This document shows, one piece after another, positions 42,549 through 51,041 of a stretch of 64,000 nucleotides of DNA (position 1 is the first letter of the stretch; every line of letters starts with the position of its first letter). The translations under genes and the position numbers were made by a program. This DNA comes from Salana multivorans (lineage in GTDB: Bacteria > Actinomycetota > Actinomycetes > Actinomycetales > Beutenbergiaceae): assembly GCF_003751805.1 (NCBI RefSeq), contig NZ_RKHQ01000001.1, positions 2,046,001-2,110,000 of the forward strand. Reading direction: 5' to 3'. The notes beneath the pieces are model-generated. The model was given only the letters and a program-made list of their open reading frames with translations. It ran no database searches and was not told where the DNA came from.

Positions 42549-42830
42549 GCGGCCGGCGACCGAGCCGTCGGCGCGACCCGCCCGCCGAGGCCGCGTGACG
42601 GGACTCACGTGCGGCCCGCCCTGGGCGGGAGCCGCCGTCTGTGGGAGAATGATCGAGTCGGCGCCCTCCCTGGGCGCCGTCGCCGCGAGATCCTCAGCGT
42701 GACCTGGCGCGCCCGTTCGGGCGGCCGCCGGGCTCGTCCCCGGCCGGCGCCGGGGCCAGCGCAGGCGTCCCCGCGGCACCCACCGCGAGAGCGCCGCACG
42801 TTCGGCGCGCGCCCACACGATCGGATCCAT
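42549..42830 (+). other. msrB terminator and leader region of the helicase gene
   Basis: These 282 bases hold a short inverted repeat (CCGCCCTGGGCGG, near 42617-42629) that could end msrB transcription. A longer leader before the helicase contains GGCGCCCTCCCTGGGCGCC (near 42661-42679). DEAD-box helicase genes often have long structured leaders; no known riboswitch was recognised. Confidence 0.45.
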
Positions 42831-44558
42831 GTGACCACCTCCACCTCCGCGCGTCAGCCTGCCCGCACCTCGGGCCCCGCGACGCCGACCCCCTCCTTCG
42901 ACTCCCTCGGCGTCCCCGCCCGGCTCGTGGCCGACCTGGCCGCCCGCGGGATCACCGAGCCGTTCCCCATCCAGGCCGCCACGCTGCCCGACGCCCTCGC
43001 GGGCCGGGACGTGCTCGGCCGCGGCCGGACCGGCTCGGGCAAGACGCTCGCGTTCAGCCTGCCGCTCGTCACCCGGCTGTCGGGCGCCAAGCGCGCCGCC
43101 GCCGGCCGTCCGCGCGGTCTCGTGCTGGCGCCGACCCGCGAGCTCGCCACCCAGATCGCGCAGACCCTCACGCCGCTCGCCCGCGTGGCCGGCCTCCAGG
43201 TCACGACGATCTTCGGCGGCGTCGGCCAGAACCCGCAGGTCTCGGCGCTGCGCTCCGGCATCGACATCGTCGTCGCCTGCCCCGGCCGGCTCGAGGACCT
43301 CAAGGGCCAGGGCCACGTCAGCCTCGACGCCGTCGAGATCACCGTGCTCGACGAGGCCGACCACATGGCCGACCTCGGCTTCCTGCCCGGCGTGACGCGC
43401 ATCCTCGCGGCGACGCCGGCCGGCGGCCAGCGGATGCTGTTCTCGGCGACGCTCGACGCGGGCGTCGACAAGCTCGTCAAGCGCTTCCTGTCCACGCCCG
43501 TGACGCACTCGGTCGACCCGGCCAGCTCGCCGGTCGCCACGCTGACGCACCACCTGTTCGAGGTGCCCGACGTGACGGCGAAGCGCGAGCTGGTCGAGCT
43601 GCTCGCCTCCGGGACCGGTCGCCGGCTCCTGTTCATGCGGACCAAGCACCAGGCCCGCCAGATGGCGCGGCGCCTCACGGCGGCCGGCATCCCCGCGGCC
43701 GACCTGCACGGCAACCTCTCCCAGGGGGCGCGCGAGCGCAACCTTGCGGCGTTCTCCTCGGGTGAGGTGCGCGTCATGGTCGCGACCGACATCGCGGCGC
43801 GCGGCATCCACGTCGACGACGTCGACCTGGTCGTGCACGTCGACCCGCCGGCCGAGCACAAGGCCTACTTGCACCGCTCGGGCCGCACGGCCCGCGCCGG
43901 GGCCGGCGGCGACGTCGTCACCATCCTGCTCCCGGAGCAGCGCGGCGACGTCGCGTCGCTCACCCGCGCCGCCAAGATCGACGCGAAGGTCCGCCCGGCC
44001 GACGCGGCTGCGGTCGCCCGACTCGTCGGTGAGGTCGCGCCGCGCGTGGCCCCGCAGGACGCCCCGTCGGGCGCCGCGCAGAAGCCGTCCGGCAACGGCG
44101 GCGGCAAGGCGGGCGGCGGCAAGGCGGGCGGCCGGTCGGGCGCCAGGGGCGCGGCGAAGGCCGGTACCGCCCAGGCCGGTTCGCCGAAGTCGGGCGCGCG
44201 GTCCGGTGCGTCTGCTGGCGCCCGTGACGGTCGGCCCGGGACGAGGGCCGACCAGGCCGATCGACCGGCCGCCGGCGGTGGCCGTCGCCGGCGCGGTCAG
44301 CGCTCCGCAGCCGACGGCCTGCGCGGGGAGTCCCGCGGGCAGGGCGTGCGCGGTGGCGGTGCCCCAGCGCAGAGCCCCGCGACGAGCGGGCGCGGCTCCT
44401 CGAGCACCGGGCGCACGGCGTCCGGCGCGGGGCGCGCCGCGTCGACCACGGGCCGCACGCCGGGCCGGTCGCAGCGACGCGCGTCCTCGCGCGGCGGTGC
44501 CGTCTACTCGACGTCGACCACCGGCGGCAGCGGCTTCGTCCAGATGTCCAGCCGCTGA
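42831..44558 (+). CDS. DEAD-box ATP-dependent RNA helicase with low-complexity tail
   Basis: This RNA helicase has about 575 residues, and GTG 42831 is the likely start. Core motifs occur in order: the Q motif (GITEPFPIQAATLP), Walker A GRTGSGKT, PTRELA, DEAD (VLDEADHMADLG), SAT, the RecA2 motif IV region (LLFMRTKHQA), TDIAARGIHVDDVDLV and HRSGRTARAG. The core ends near residue 400. The last 170 residues are Gly/Ala/Ser/Arg-rich and repetitive (GGKAGGGKAGGRSGARG and TTGRTPGRSQRR). This is a disordered RNA-binding tail like those of cold-shock and ribosome-assembly helicases. It probably unwinds structured RNA at low temperature or during ribosome assembly. Confidence 0.93.
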   Translation: MTTSTSARQPARTSGPATPTPSFDSLGVPARLVADLAARGITEPFPIQAATLPDALAGRDVLGRGRTGSGKTLAFSLPLVTRLSGAKRAAAGRPRGLVLAPTRELATQIAQTLTPLARVAGLQVTTIFGGVGQNPQVSALRSGIDIVVACPGRLEDLKGQGHVSLDAVEITVLDEADHMADLGFLPGVTRILAATPAGGQRMLFSATLDAGVDKLVKRFLSTPVTHSVDPASSPVATLTHHLFEVPDVTAKRELVELLASGTGRRLLFMRTKHQARQMARRLTAAGIPAADLHGNLSQGARERNLAAFSSGEVRVMVATDIAARGIHVDDVDLVVHVDPPAEHKAYLHRSGRTARAGAGGDVVTILLPEQRGDVASLTRAAKIDAKVRPADAAAVARLVGEVAPRVAPQDAPSGAAQKPSGNGGGKAGGGKAGGRSGARGAAKAGTAQAGSPKSGARSGASAGARDGRPGTRADQADRPAAGGGRRRRGQRSAADGLRGESRGQGVRGGGAPAQSPATSGRGSSSTGRTASGAGRAASTTGRTPGRSQRRASSRGGAVYSTSTTGGSGFVQMSSR

Positions 44559-44692
44559 GCGGTTCCAGGACCTCCAACGTCGTTCCCCGCGAGGCGGACC
44601 CGACGGTGTCGAGCGGGATCTCTCGGAGGTCTGACTCGCGCCCGTCGGGTCCGCCTCGGCGTCGGGGCGCGACGGACCGGTAGGTTCGTTCG

Positions 44693-45613
44693 GTGACCGG
44701 GGTCCTGGAGGGGTTCGCGCTGATCGGCGCGATCATCCTCGTCGGCTACGTCCTCGGCCGCACCGGCATCCTCGGCGAACGCGCCGACGCGGTCCTGTCG
44801 CGGCTCGCGTTCTTCGTCGGCGCGCCGGCGCTGCTGTTCGTCACGCTGAGCCAGGCGCGCGTCACCACGCTCGTCGACGCCCGCTCGCTGCTGTCCTACG
44901 CGCTCGCCAGCGCGATGATCCTCACCTACGTCCTGATCGCGCGGTTCGTCATGCGGCGTCCGGCGGCGGAGACGGTGATCGGCGGGCTCTGCGCCGGCTA
45001 CGTCAACGCCGGCAACCTCGGCATCCCGATCGCGGTCTACGCGCTCGGCGGCGCCCAGGAGGCCGCGCCGAGCATGGTGTTCCAGCTCGTCGTCCTCGCC
45101 CCGGCGTCGTTCGTGATCCTCGACCTGCTGGAGCGCCGCAGCTCCGGCATCCGGGTGCGCGACGCCGTCGCGCCCCTGCTCAACCCGCTCGTGCTCGCGT
45201 CGGCCGCCGGAGTCGTCTGCGCGGCGACGCAGTGGCGGCCGCCGGAGGTCGTCCTCGCCCCGCTCGAGACGCTGGCCGGTCTGGCCGTCCCGGCCATGCT
45301 GCTCGCGTTCGGGATCTCGCTGCGCGGTGCGCCCGTGCCCGGGCGGTCGGCGGTCCGGCCGCAGCTCACGCTCATCGTCGTGCTCAAGTCCTTCGTCCAG
45401 CCGCTGCTCGCCTGGGTGGTCGGCACCGCGATCGGCCTCGACGCGCACGCGCTCCTCGCCGTCGTCGTCATCGCGGCGCTGCCGACGGCGCAGAACGTCT
45501 TCACCTACGCGATGCGGTACGACCGCGGCGTCATGGTGACCCGCGAGTCGGTGCTCGTCACGACGATCCTCGCGGTCCCCGTCGTGCTCGTCGCCGCGGC
45601 GGTGCTGTCATGA
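44693..45613 (+). CDS. AEC-family transporter
   Basis: This membrane protein has 306 residues and about ten hydrophobic segments. It resembles the auxin efflux carrier (AEC/PF03547) family: ILVGYVLGRTGILGERADAVLSRLAFFVGAPALLF near the start, the AGYVNAGNLGIPIA motif with Asn-Gly in the broken helix, and IAALPTAQNVFTYA in the second half. Bacterial AEC proteins carry malate, malonate or other organic acids. GTG 44693 is the likely start. Its stop overlaps the start of the EamA gene (ATGA), so the two transporters are co-translated. Confidence 0.9.
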   Translation: MTGVLEGFALIGAIILVGYVLGRTGILGERADAVLSRLAFFVGAPALLFVTLSQARVTTLVDARSLLSYALASAMILTYVLIARFVMRRPAAETVIGGLCAGYVNAGNLGIPIAVYALGGAQEAAPSMVFQLVVLAPASFVILDLLERRSSGIRVRDAVAPLLNPLVLASAAGVVCAATQWRPPEVVLAPLETLAGLAVPAMLLAFGISLRGAPVPGRSAVRPQLTLIVVLKSFVQPLLAWVVGTAIGLDAHALLAVVVIAALPTAQNVFTYAMRYDRGVMVTRESVLVTTILAVPVVLVAAAVLS

Positions 45614-46674
45614 GCCGGGTGCGCGGCGGGGATCGCGACGGCGCAGGCGCGCGCCTGGCTGCGGCCGTGCCCGCACCGGCGCTGTTCCTCGGGGCCGGCG
45701 TCTCGATGTACTACGGGGCCGCGCTCGCGGTGGGGCTGTTCGCCGTCGCCGGCGCGGTGAGCGTCGGCTGGGCGCGGCTCGTCGTCGCCGCGGCGGTCCT
45801 GCTCCTGCTGGCCCGCCCGTGGTCGCTCCCGTGGACACGCCGCGGGCTCGTCGCGGCCGCGGCGTTCGGCGTGCTCCTCGGGGCGATGAACCTGCTGTTC
45901 TACGTCGCCATCGACCACCTGCCGCTCGGGGCCGCCGTCGCGGTCGAGTTCATCGGGCCCGTGACCGTCGCCGTCGTGACGGCCGGGGCGGGGACGGCGC
46001 CGTGGCGGCGCATCGTCCCGCCCCTCCTCGCGGCGGGCGGCGTCGCGGCGATCAGCTTCGGCGAGATCGACTGGTCGGCGCTCGAGGCCGGCAGCGGCGT
46101 CGGCGTGCTGTTCGCGCTCGCGGCCGGGGCCGCGTGGGCCGGGTACATGGTGCTGGGCCGGCGGATCGCGGCGCGCGCCTCGGCGCAGCACGCCGGCTCC
46201 GGTGACGGTGCCGACGGTGACGGTGCCGACGGTGACGGTGCTGACGGTGGTGGGGTCGGTGCCGTGGCTGCCGCGGGGGCGGTGGTGGAGGTAGCGGCCG
46301 CGGAGGCGGCCGGACGCTCGCGCCCGACGCCGGGGCCGCTGCGGACCGGCATGGCCTCGCTCGCGCTCGGCATGACCACCGCGGCGATCCTCTACGCCGT
46401 CGTGGGTGCGCCGGGGGCCGGACCGCTGATCGGCTCCTGGTCGGCGCTCGGTCTGGTCGTCGGCGTGGCGGTGCTCTCCTCCGTCGTGCCGTACGCACTC
46501 GACCAGGTGTCGATGCAGCGGCTCTCGACGTCGCAGTTCGCGCTGCTGAACGCGCTGCTGCCGGCGACGGCGACCCTCGTCGGGTTCGTCTCGCTGCGCC
46601 AGGTGCCGGCGGCGGCGGAGCTCGTCGGCGTCGCGGCGATCTCGGCGGCGGTCGCGCTCGCGACCCGGCGCTAG
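45610..46674 (+). CDS. EamA/RhtA-type drug/metabolite exporter with internal loop insertion
   Basis: This membrane protein has 354 residues and ten segments arranged as two EamA repeats. Family marks are LGAMNLLFYVAIDHLPLGAAVAVEFIGP and SVVPYALDQVSMQRLSTSQFALLNALLPA, which match RhtA-like threonine/homoserine exporters. Between the repeats the usual short loop is replaced by about 65 residues. These include GDGAD repeated three times and an Ala-rich stretch (VAAAGAVVEVAAAEAAG). The substrate is unknown; efflux of amino acids is an inference from RhtA. It is coupled to the AEC gene. Confidence 0.88.
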   Translation: MSRVRGGDRDGAGARLAAAVPAPALFLGAGVSMYYGAALAVGLFAVAGAVSVGWARLVVAAAVLLLLARPWSLPWTRRGLVAAAAFGVLLGAMNLLFYVAIDHLPLGAAVAVEFIGPVTVAVVTAGAGTAPWRRIVPPLLAAGGVAAISFGEIDWSALEAGSGVGVLFALAAGAAWAGYMVLGRRIAARASAQHAGSGDGADGDGADGDGADGGGVGAVAAAGAVVEVAAAEAAGRSRPTPGPLRTGMASLALGMTTAAILYAVVGAPGAGPLIGSWSALGLVVGVAVLSSVVPYALDQVSMQRLSTSQFALLNALLPATATLVGFVSLRQVPAAAELVGVAAISAAVALATRR

Positions 46675-46685
46675 CCGGAACGGGA

Positions 46686-46726
46686 CGACGCCGGGCGGAT
46701 GGATCGAGTCCATCCGCCCGGCGTCG
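46686..46726. terminator. Bidirectional terminator, 18-bp perfect stem
   Basis: CGACGCCGGGCGGATGGA (46686-46703) and its exact complement (46709-46726) flank a five-base loop TCGAG. It lies between the convergent EamA and GlsB/YeaQ genes. Confidence 0.85.
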
Positions 46727-46756
46727 TGTCGCGCCTGCGGGCTGACGCCCGCGGTG

Positions 46757-47017
46757 TCAGCGCTTCCTGCCCGAGATGGCCCCGTAGATCAGGAGGACCA
46801 GGAGGGAGCCACCGATCGCCAGGATCCAGCTCCAGAGGTCGAAGAACCCCTTGAGCCCCTCCCCGGAGATGGCGCTCCCGATCCACCCGCCGAGCACGGC
46901 GCCGATGACGCCGACGACCAGCGTGGCCAAGAACCCGCCGGGCGCGCGGTCCTTGAGGATGGCCCCGGCGATGGCGCCGGCGATCAGGCCAAGGATGAGC
47001 AAGGAGATGAAGCCCAT
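46757..47017 (-). CDS. GlsB/YeaQ/YmgE-family small membrane protein
   Basis: This protein has 86 residues and three hydrophobic segments. It has the family's Gly-rich start (ISLLILGLIAGAIAGAILKD), PGGFLATLVVGVIGAVLGGW, and a C-terminal segment ending AISGRKR. Members are transglycosylase-associated or stress-induced membrane proteins; the molecular function is not settled. It is monocistronic, with the terminator above at its 3' end. Confidence 0.92.
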   Translation of the reverse strand: MGFISLLILGLIAGAIAGAILKDRAPGGFLATLVVGVIGAVLGGWIGSAISGEGLKGFFDLWSWILAIGGSLLVLLIYGAISGRKR

Positions 47018-47077
47018 GGTCGTGCCCTTCGTTCTTTTGCCCCTGCGTCTCCACCCTCTGTCGAAGGCGGCGGCGCG

Positions 47078-47440
47078 TCAAGTACCGGGGACGAGTGCCG
47101 TGTCGTACTGGTGGTGCCGCTCCAGCCAGCGCACGACGTACGAGCACGTCGCTGTGAACCGGCCGCCCCGCCCGACCACGTCGCCGATCGCCCGGTCCAC
47201 GAGGATCCCCGCCAGCCCGCGGCCCTGGAACGCCGGGTCGACGACCGTGTGGTCGAACACGTGGACGCCGTCAACCAGCGTGGTGGACGCGAAGCCGGCG
47301 AGCATGCCGTCGACCGTGATCTCGTACCGCCCGCGCGTGGCGTCGAACGCCACCCCGATGGTGGGCTCGGCCTCGCCCTGCGGGTCGGTCGGCCCGCCCG
47401 GGTCGTGCTGCTCGCGCGGCTCGCGCTGCTCCCCGGTCAC
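47078..47440 (-). CDS. Small GNAT-type N-acetyltransferase (YidJ-like), copy B
   Basis: This protein has 120 residues: an acidic Pro/Glu-rich head of about 28 residues, then a minimal GNAT domain. The acetyl-CoA loop is FQGRGLAGILVDRAIGDVVGRG (Q-x-x-G-x-G/A-like). It is followed by CSYVVRWLERHHQYDTALV, the pattern of the single-domain YidJ/Acetyltransf_CG family. It is paralogous to the gene immediately upstream and overlaps it by four bases (ATGA). The substrate is unknown. Confidence 0.88.
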   Translation of the reverse strand: MTGEQREPREQHDPGGPTDPQGEAEPTIGVAFDATRGRYEITVDGMLAGFASTTLVDGVHVFDHTVVDPAFQGRGLAGILVDRAIGDVVGRGGRFTATCSYVVRWLERHHQYDTALVPGT

Positions 47441-47778
47441 AGCTCCTCCAGCAGCCGGGCGCCGGCGATGGCCTCGGGCAGCGCGACCACTGCGGCGTCG
47501 TGCTGGTGGTTCTTGCTCAGCCAGTGCCGGACGAACGGGCAGGTCGCCGCGACGGCTCCGCCGCGCGCGGCGACGTCGGCGATCGCGCGGTCGACCATGA
47601 TGCTCGCGAAGCCCTGGCCGTCGAAGGCCTCCTGCATCACCGTGTGGGTCATCACGGTGACGTCGTCAACCACGTCGTAGGCGACGATCCCGGCGAGCTG
47701 TCCGTCGACCGTGATCTCGTAGCGGTAGCGCTCGGGGCGCTCGGTGACCTCGATGTCCCGGTCCGTTGGCGTGTCCAT
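47437..47778 (-). CDS. Small GNAT-type N-acetyltransferase (YidJ-like), copy A
   Basis: This protein has 113 residues, again a minimal GNAT fold: RYRYEITVDGQLAGIVAYDVV, the beta4 strand MTHTVMQEAF, the acetyl-CoA loop DGQGFASIMVDRAIADVAARG, and CPFVRHWLSKNHQHDAAVV. It overlaps copy B, and the two probably arose by tandem duplication. They are transcribed away from, and 12 bases after, mgtE on the same strand, so all three may form one operon. Confidence 0.88.
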   Translation of the reverse strand: MDTPTDRDIEVTERPERYRYEITVDGQLAGIVAYDVVDDVTVMTHTVMQEAFDGQGFASIMVDRAIADVAARGGAVAATCPFVRHWLSKNHQHDAAVVALPEAIAGARLLEEL

Positions 47779-47790
47779 GCCAGCAGTCTC

Positions 47791-49194
47791 CTACAGTCCG
47801 GCCAGCTCCGGCAGGGTCAGCTTCGCGATCCAGAAGTAGATGAGCAGGCCGGTGCCGTCGACGAGCGTCGCGATCATCGGTCCCGACACGACGGCCGGGT
47901 CGACCCGCAGCTTCTTGAGCACGAGCGGGATGACGGAGGCGATGAGCGAGGACCACAGGATGATCGCGGCGAGCGACAGCGCGATCGTCACCATGACCTG
48001 CACCTCGACGCCGAGCATCCACGCCCGGACGAACCCGGCTCCCGCCATGGCGATGGCGACGAACGACCCGGCGGACAGCTCCTTGACCACGACGCGGCCG
48101 ACGTCGCGCATCCGGACGTTCTCGGTGGCCATCGCGCGGATGAGCGTCGTCGTGATCTGCGTGCCGGTGTTGCCGCCCGTGCCGATGAGCAGCGGGATGA
48201 AGAACGCCAGCGCGACGACCGCGTCGAGCTCGTCCTCGAACGCCTTCATGACGTTGCCCGTGTACATCTCGGCGACGAACAGGACGAGCAGCCACACGAT
48301 GCGCTTGCGCCACAGCAGGAACGGCGAGGCGCGCAGGTACGGCACGTCGAGCGGCTGTGACCCGCCCTGGCGCTCCGCGTCCTCGGTGGTCTCCTCGCCG
48401 ACGATGTCGGCCGCGTCGTCCGCGGTGAGGACGCCGAGGAGGTGGTCGGCGTCGTCCACGACGGGCAGCGCGAGCAGCCGATGCCGGACGAGGAGCCGGG
48501 CGGCCTCCTCCTGGTCCGTCAGGGCCGTGACCGAGACGACCTCGTGCGTGCACAGGTCGTCGACCAGGGTGCCCTCGTCCGCCAGCACGAGCTCGCGGAA
48601 CGACACGACGCCGCGTAGCCGGCCGTCGTCGGCGACGGCGAAGACGTAGGCGCCGATGTGGGAGTCCTGCCGCAGCTTGGCCGAGTGGTCGCGCACCTGC
48701 TGGATCGCCTCGCCGGCCGTGACGGAGTCGTCGACCGCGATGACGTCCGGCACCATGTGGGCCGCGACCGAGTCCTCCGGCCAGCGCAGCAGGCCGCGCA
48801 GCACGGCCGCCCGGTCCGCCGGCACGCGGCCGAGGATCCGCTCGGACTCGGCGGCGTCGAGCTCGCGCAGCAGCTCGGCCGCGCGGTCCGTCTCGAGGTG
48901 GGCGACGACGGCGCCGGCGCGCGCGGGCGGAGCGATGCGGAGCGCGTCGACCGCCGTGTGCAGGTCCAGCGTGTCGAGCAGGTCGACGGCCTCGGGGACC
49001 GTGAGCAGCTCGGTGAGCCGGACGGCCTCGGCCTCGGTGAGGTCGCCGAGCTGGTCGGCGCGCTCGATCGGGTCGTCGACGACGTCGAGCCACAGGCTCA
49101 CGGCCTTCGGCGTCCCGATGGCGAGCGCCTGGTGCAGGGAGAGGGCGGGGGCCGTGCCGGCGCTGGGCGCGCCGGAGAAGCGAGACGTGGGCAC
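47791..49194 (-). CDS. mgtE: Magnesium transporter MgtE
   Basis: This channel-like Mg transporter has 467 residues. GTG 49194 is the likely start, with GGAG eight bases upstream. The domains are an N-terminal superhelical Mg-sensor (LTVPEAVDLLDTLDLHTAVDALRIA; RILGRVPADRAAVLRGLLRWPEDSVAA), two CBS domains (MVPDVIAVDDSVTAGEAIQQ and EVVSVTALTDQEEAARLLVR) and five membrane segments. The pore signature PLLIGTGGNTGTQ is present. In the family the cytoplasmic domains close the pore when Mg is plentiful. The upstream 326 bases were searched by eye for an M-box riboswitch without a convincing match. Confidence 0.94.
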   Translation of the reverse strand: MPTSRFSGAPSAGTAPALSLHQALAIGTPKAVSLWLDVVDDPIERADQLGDLTEAEAVRLTELLTVPEAVDLLDTLDLHTAVDALRIAPPARAGAVVAHLETDRAAELLRELDAAESERILGRVPADRAAVLRGLLRWPEDSVAAHMVPDVIAVDDSVTAGEAIQQVRDHSAKLRQDSHIGAYVFAVADDGRLRGVVSFRELVLADEGTLVDDLCTHEVVSVTALTDQEEAARLLVRHRLLALPVVDDADHLLGVLTADDAADIVGEETTEDAERQGGSQPLDVPYLRASPFLLWRKRIVWLLVLFVAEMYTGNVMKAFEDELDAVVALAFFIPLLIGTGGNTGTQITTTLIRAMATENVRMRDVGRVVVKELSAGSFVAIAMAGAGFVRAWMLGVEVQVMVTIALSLAAIILWSSLIASVIPLVLKKLRVDPAVVSGPMIATLVDGTGLLIYFWIAKLTLPELAGL

Positions 49195-49520
49195 GGGGAC
49201 TCCTTCGACGATCGATCGGTCGGCCCCGCGGGGCCGCGGACCACGACCGGCGGAGTGACGGACGTGGCGGAGCGATGAGCAGCTGCGAGTGCTCGGCGGG
49301 CCTCGGTGGCGCGAGCCCGGACCGGGGCGGTGCGGACGTGGCTGAGCCGTCCGGTGCGGGCGGCGTCGAGGGGTGGCCGGTCGGGTGGCCGCCGTGCTCG
49401 CCGCCCCATCTTGTCAGAGCCTCGCGCCGGGCGGGACTACGCTCGCCCGGGGACCGGTCGACGCCGAACGGACCCCCGCGCTGACCCGCGCGCGACGCGC
49501 CCCACGCCACGGCAGGAGCC
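49195..49520. other. Divergent intergenic region between mgtE and the kinase-fold gene
   Basis: These 326 bases should contain promoters in both directions. TTGTCA at about 49414-49419 is a possible -35 box for the plus strand, but the nearest -10-like sequence is too far. No gene or known RNA element is supported. Confidence 0.5.
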
Positions 49521-50615
49521 ATGACCCACAAGCTCGACGTCACGCCCACCCAGATCGCGGCCGTCCTGCGACCGATCGGCGTCCCCGAGCGGATCGAGCG
49601 GCTGACCGGCGGGATGTTCGCGGCCGCCTACCGGGTCACGCTCGCCGACGGCGGCCGTGTCGTCGTCAAGGCGACCGCGACGGACCCGCGCCGGCTGTGC
49701 CGATACGAGCTGGGGATCGCGCGGACGGAGGTCGAGGTCTACCGGACCCTCGCCGGCCGCGGTCTGCCCGTGCCGGCCGTGGTGCTCACGGACTTCGGTC
49801 ACGACGTCGTCGCCGGCGACGTGGTCGTCACCGCGCACCTGCCCGGAACCCCGTGGATCGAGCTCGACCTGGACGAGGAGGGCGCGGCCCGGGCCAGGCG
49901 GGCGCTCGGCGGGTTCATGGCCGACCTGCACCGCGTGCCGGCGCCGGCGTTCGGCTACCCGGCCGCGGAGTCCGGGCTGCGGGCGCAGGACTGGCCGACG
50001 GCGTTCGAGGCGATGGTGGAGGCGATCGTCCAGGACGCGACCGACGTGGGCGTCGTCCTGCCGGTCGACCGCATCCGCGCGACGGTCCGGGCGCACCGCG
50101 GAGCGCTCCGGGTCGTGACCGCACCGGCGGTCGTCCACACCGACCTGTGGCCGGCCAACGTCTTCCTCGACGACGACCTCGCGATCGTCGGCGTCATCGA
50201 CACCGAGCGGACGGTGTGGGGAGACCCGCTGCTCGACCTGATCGGCGTCGACCAGCTCGGGCTCTTCGACGTCGACGGCGACCTGCTCGCCGGCGACACC
50301 GAGGCCGGGGGCGTGCTCGCGCAGCAGCTCGCGACGCCGACGGGGCCGGCGCGCTTCGCGCTCTACCGCCTCTACTTCTCGCTCATCCTCGTCGCGGAGG
50401 TCGACGTCCGCGGCTACGACGACGCGTGGGTGCCCGAGCACCGCGTCCGCGTCCGGGGTCTGCTCGACGCCGCGCTCGACCGGCTCGACGAGCTCGCCGC
50501 CGCGGGAGCCGGAGGGACGGGGCGCCAGGGGCCGGGCGTGCCGGGCCCGGGGAGGGTTGCGCCGGTCGACGATGGCGGGCCGGGCGCCGTCTTGGGGTCC
50601 GGCACCCGGCCCTGA
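49521..50615 (+). CDS. Aminoglycoside-phosphotransferase-fold kinase
   Basis: This cytoplasmic protein has 364 residues with the APH/choline-kinase fold. The N-lobe has the LTGGMFAAAYRV loop and the Lys strand RVVVKATA. The C-lobe has the Brenner motif VHTDLWPANVFLDD (H-x-D-x-x-x-x-N) and the metal-binding VGVIDTERTVWGDPLLDL. It transfers phosphate from ATP to a hydroxyl of a small molecule. Resistance to an antibiotic cannot be assumed, as such kinases act on many sugars and amines. The last 50 residues are a Gly/Pro-rich tail, perhaps read-through of little structural value. It is followed by tRNA-Lys on the other strand. Confidence 0.87.
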   Translation: MTHKLDVTPTQIAAVLRPIGVPERIERLTGGMFAAAYRVTLADGGRVVVKATATDPRRLCRYELGIARTEVEVYRTLAGRGLPVPAVVLTDFGHDVVAGDVVVTAHLPGTPWIELDLDEEGAARARRALGGFMADLHRVPAPAFGYPAAESGLRAQDWPTAFEAMVEAIVQDATDVGVVLPVDRIRATVRAHRGALRVVTAPAVVHTDLWPANVFLDDDLAIVGVIDTERTVWGDPLLDLIGVDQLGLFDVDGDLLAGDTEAGGVLAQQLATPTGPARFALYRLYFSLILVAEVDVRGYDDAWVPEHRVRVRGLLDAALDRLDELAAAGAGGTGRQGPGVPGPGRVAPVDDGGPGAVLGSGTRP

Positions 50616-50653
50616 GGCGAGGTTACCCCGCGAACGTCGGCGCGCGGGCGTCG

Positions 50654-50726
50654 TAGGCCCCGTGGGACTCGAACCCACAACCCGCGGATTAAAAGTCCGC
50701 TGCTCTGCCAGTTGAGCTAGAGGCCC
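50654..50726 (-). tRNA. tRNA-Lys (TTT)
   Basis: The 73-base gene begins GGGCCTCTAGCTCAACTGG, and the acceptor pairs with GGGGCCT with a G-U at the end. The anticodon loop CTTTTAA gives TTT. The discriminator is A, and CCA is not encoded. Confidence 0.97.
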
Positions 50727-51041
50727 TCGTCCCGGTGGGGAGGACGCGCCCAGCGTAGTTCGCCCGCGGCGAGGCAGGCATTCCTCGCGCTGCCGTCACG
50801 CTGCCACCGTCCCCGCGGTCGCCCCGTCGCCGGGCTGGCGTCCGCCGCCACCCACCCCCTCAGTGATCGTTTGTGATCGAAAACCAGGCGAACCGTCACC
50901 GAATCGTGACCTGTTCTGGCCGCCTGGCGGTTGACATGATCGAAGTCGTGCACCAACACTGGGTGCGAGATAGTTCGATCGGGCGTTCGTTCATGAACGT
51001 ACACGATCGTTCAGATCGCTTGACCTGGCAAAGGAGCAGGT
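50727..51041. other. Upstream region of the SurA-like gene with palindromes
   Basis: These 315 bases hold a consensus -35 box TTGACA (50931-50936), with a weak AACACT 18 bases on. They also hold a perfect 12-bp palindrome CGTTCATGAACG (50988-50999) and ACGATCGT (51003-51010). The run TACACGATCG is shared with the operator-like site before the GH43 gene at 57586, so the third LacI regulator may act here too. Confidence 0.5.

Noticed and set aside
49195-49430. Possible M-box magnesium riboswitch before mgtE
   Set aside because: Only a GAGGCT-like fragment matches; the conserved loops of the M-box could not be found.
49521-50615. Aminoglycoside resistance gene
   Set aside because: The kinase fold is clear, but the family is broad and nothing in the context points to an antibiotic, so only the fold is reported.
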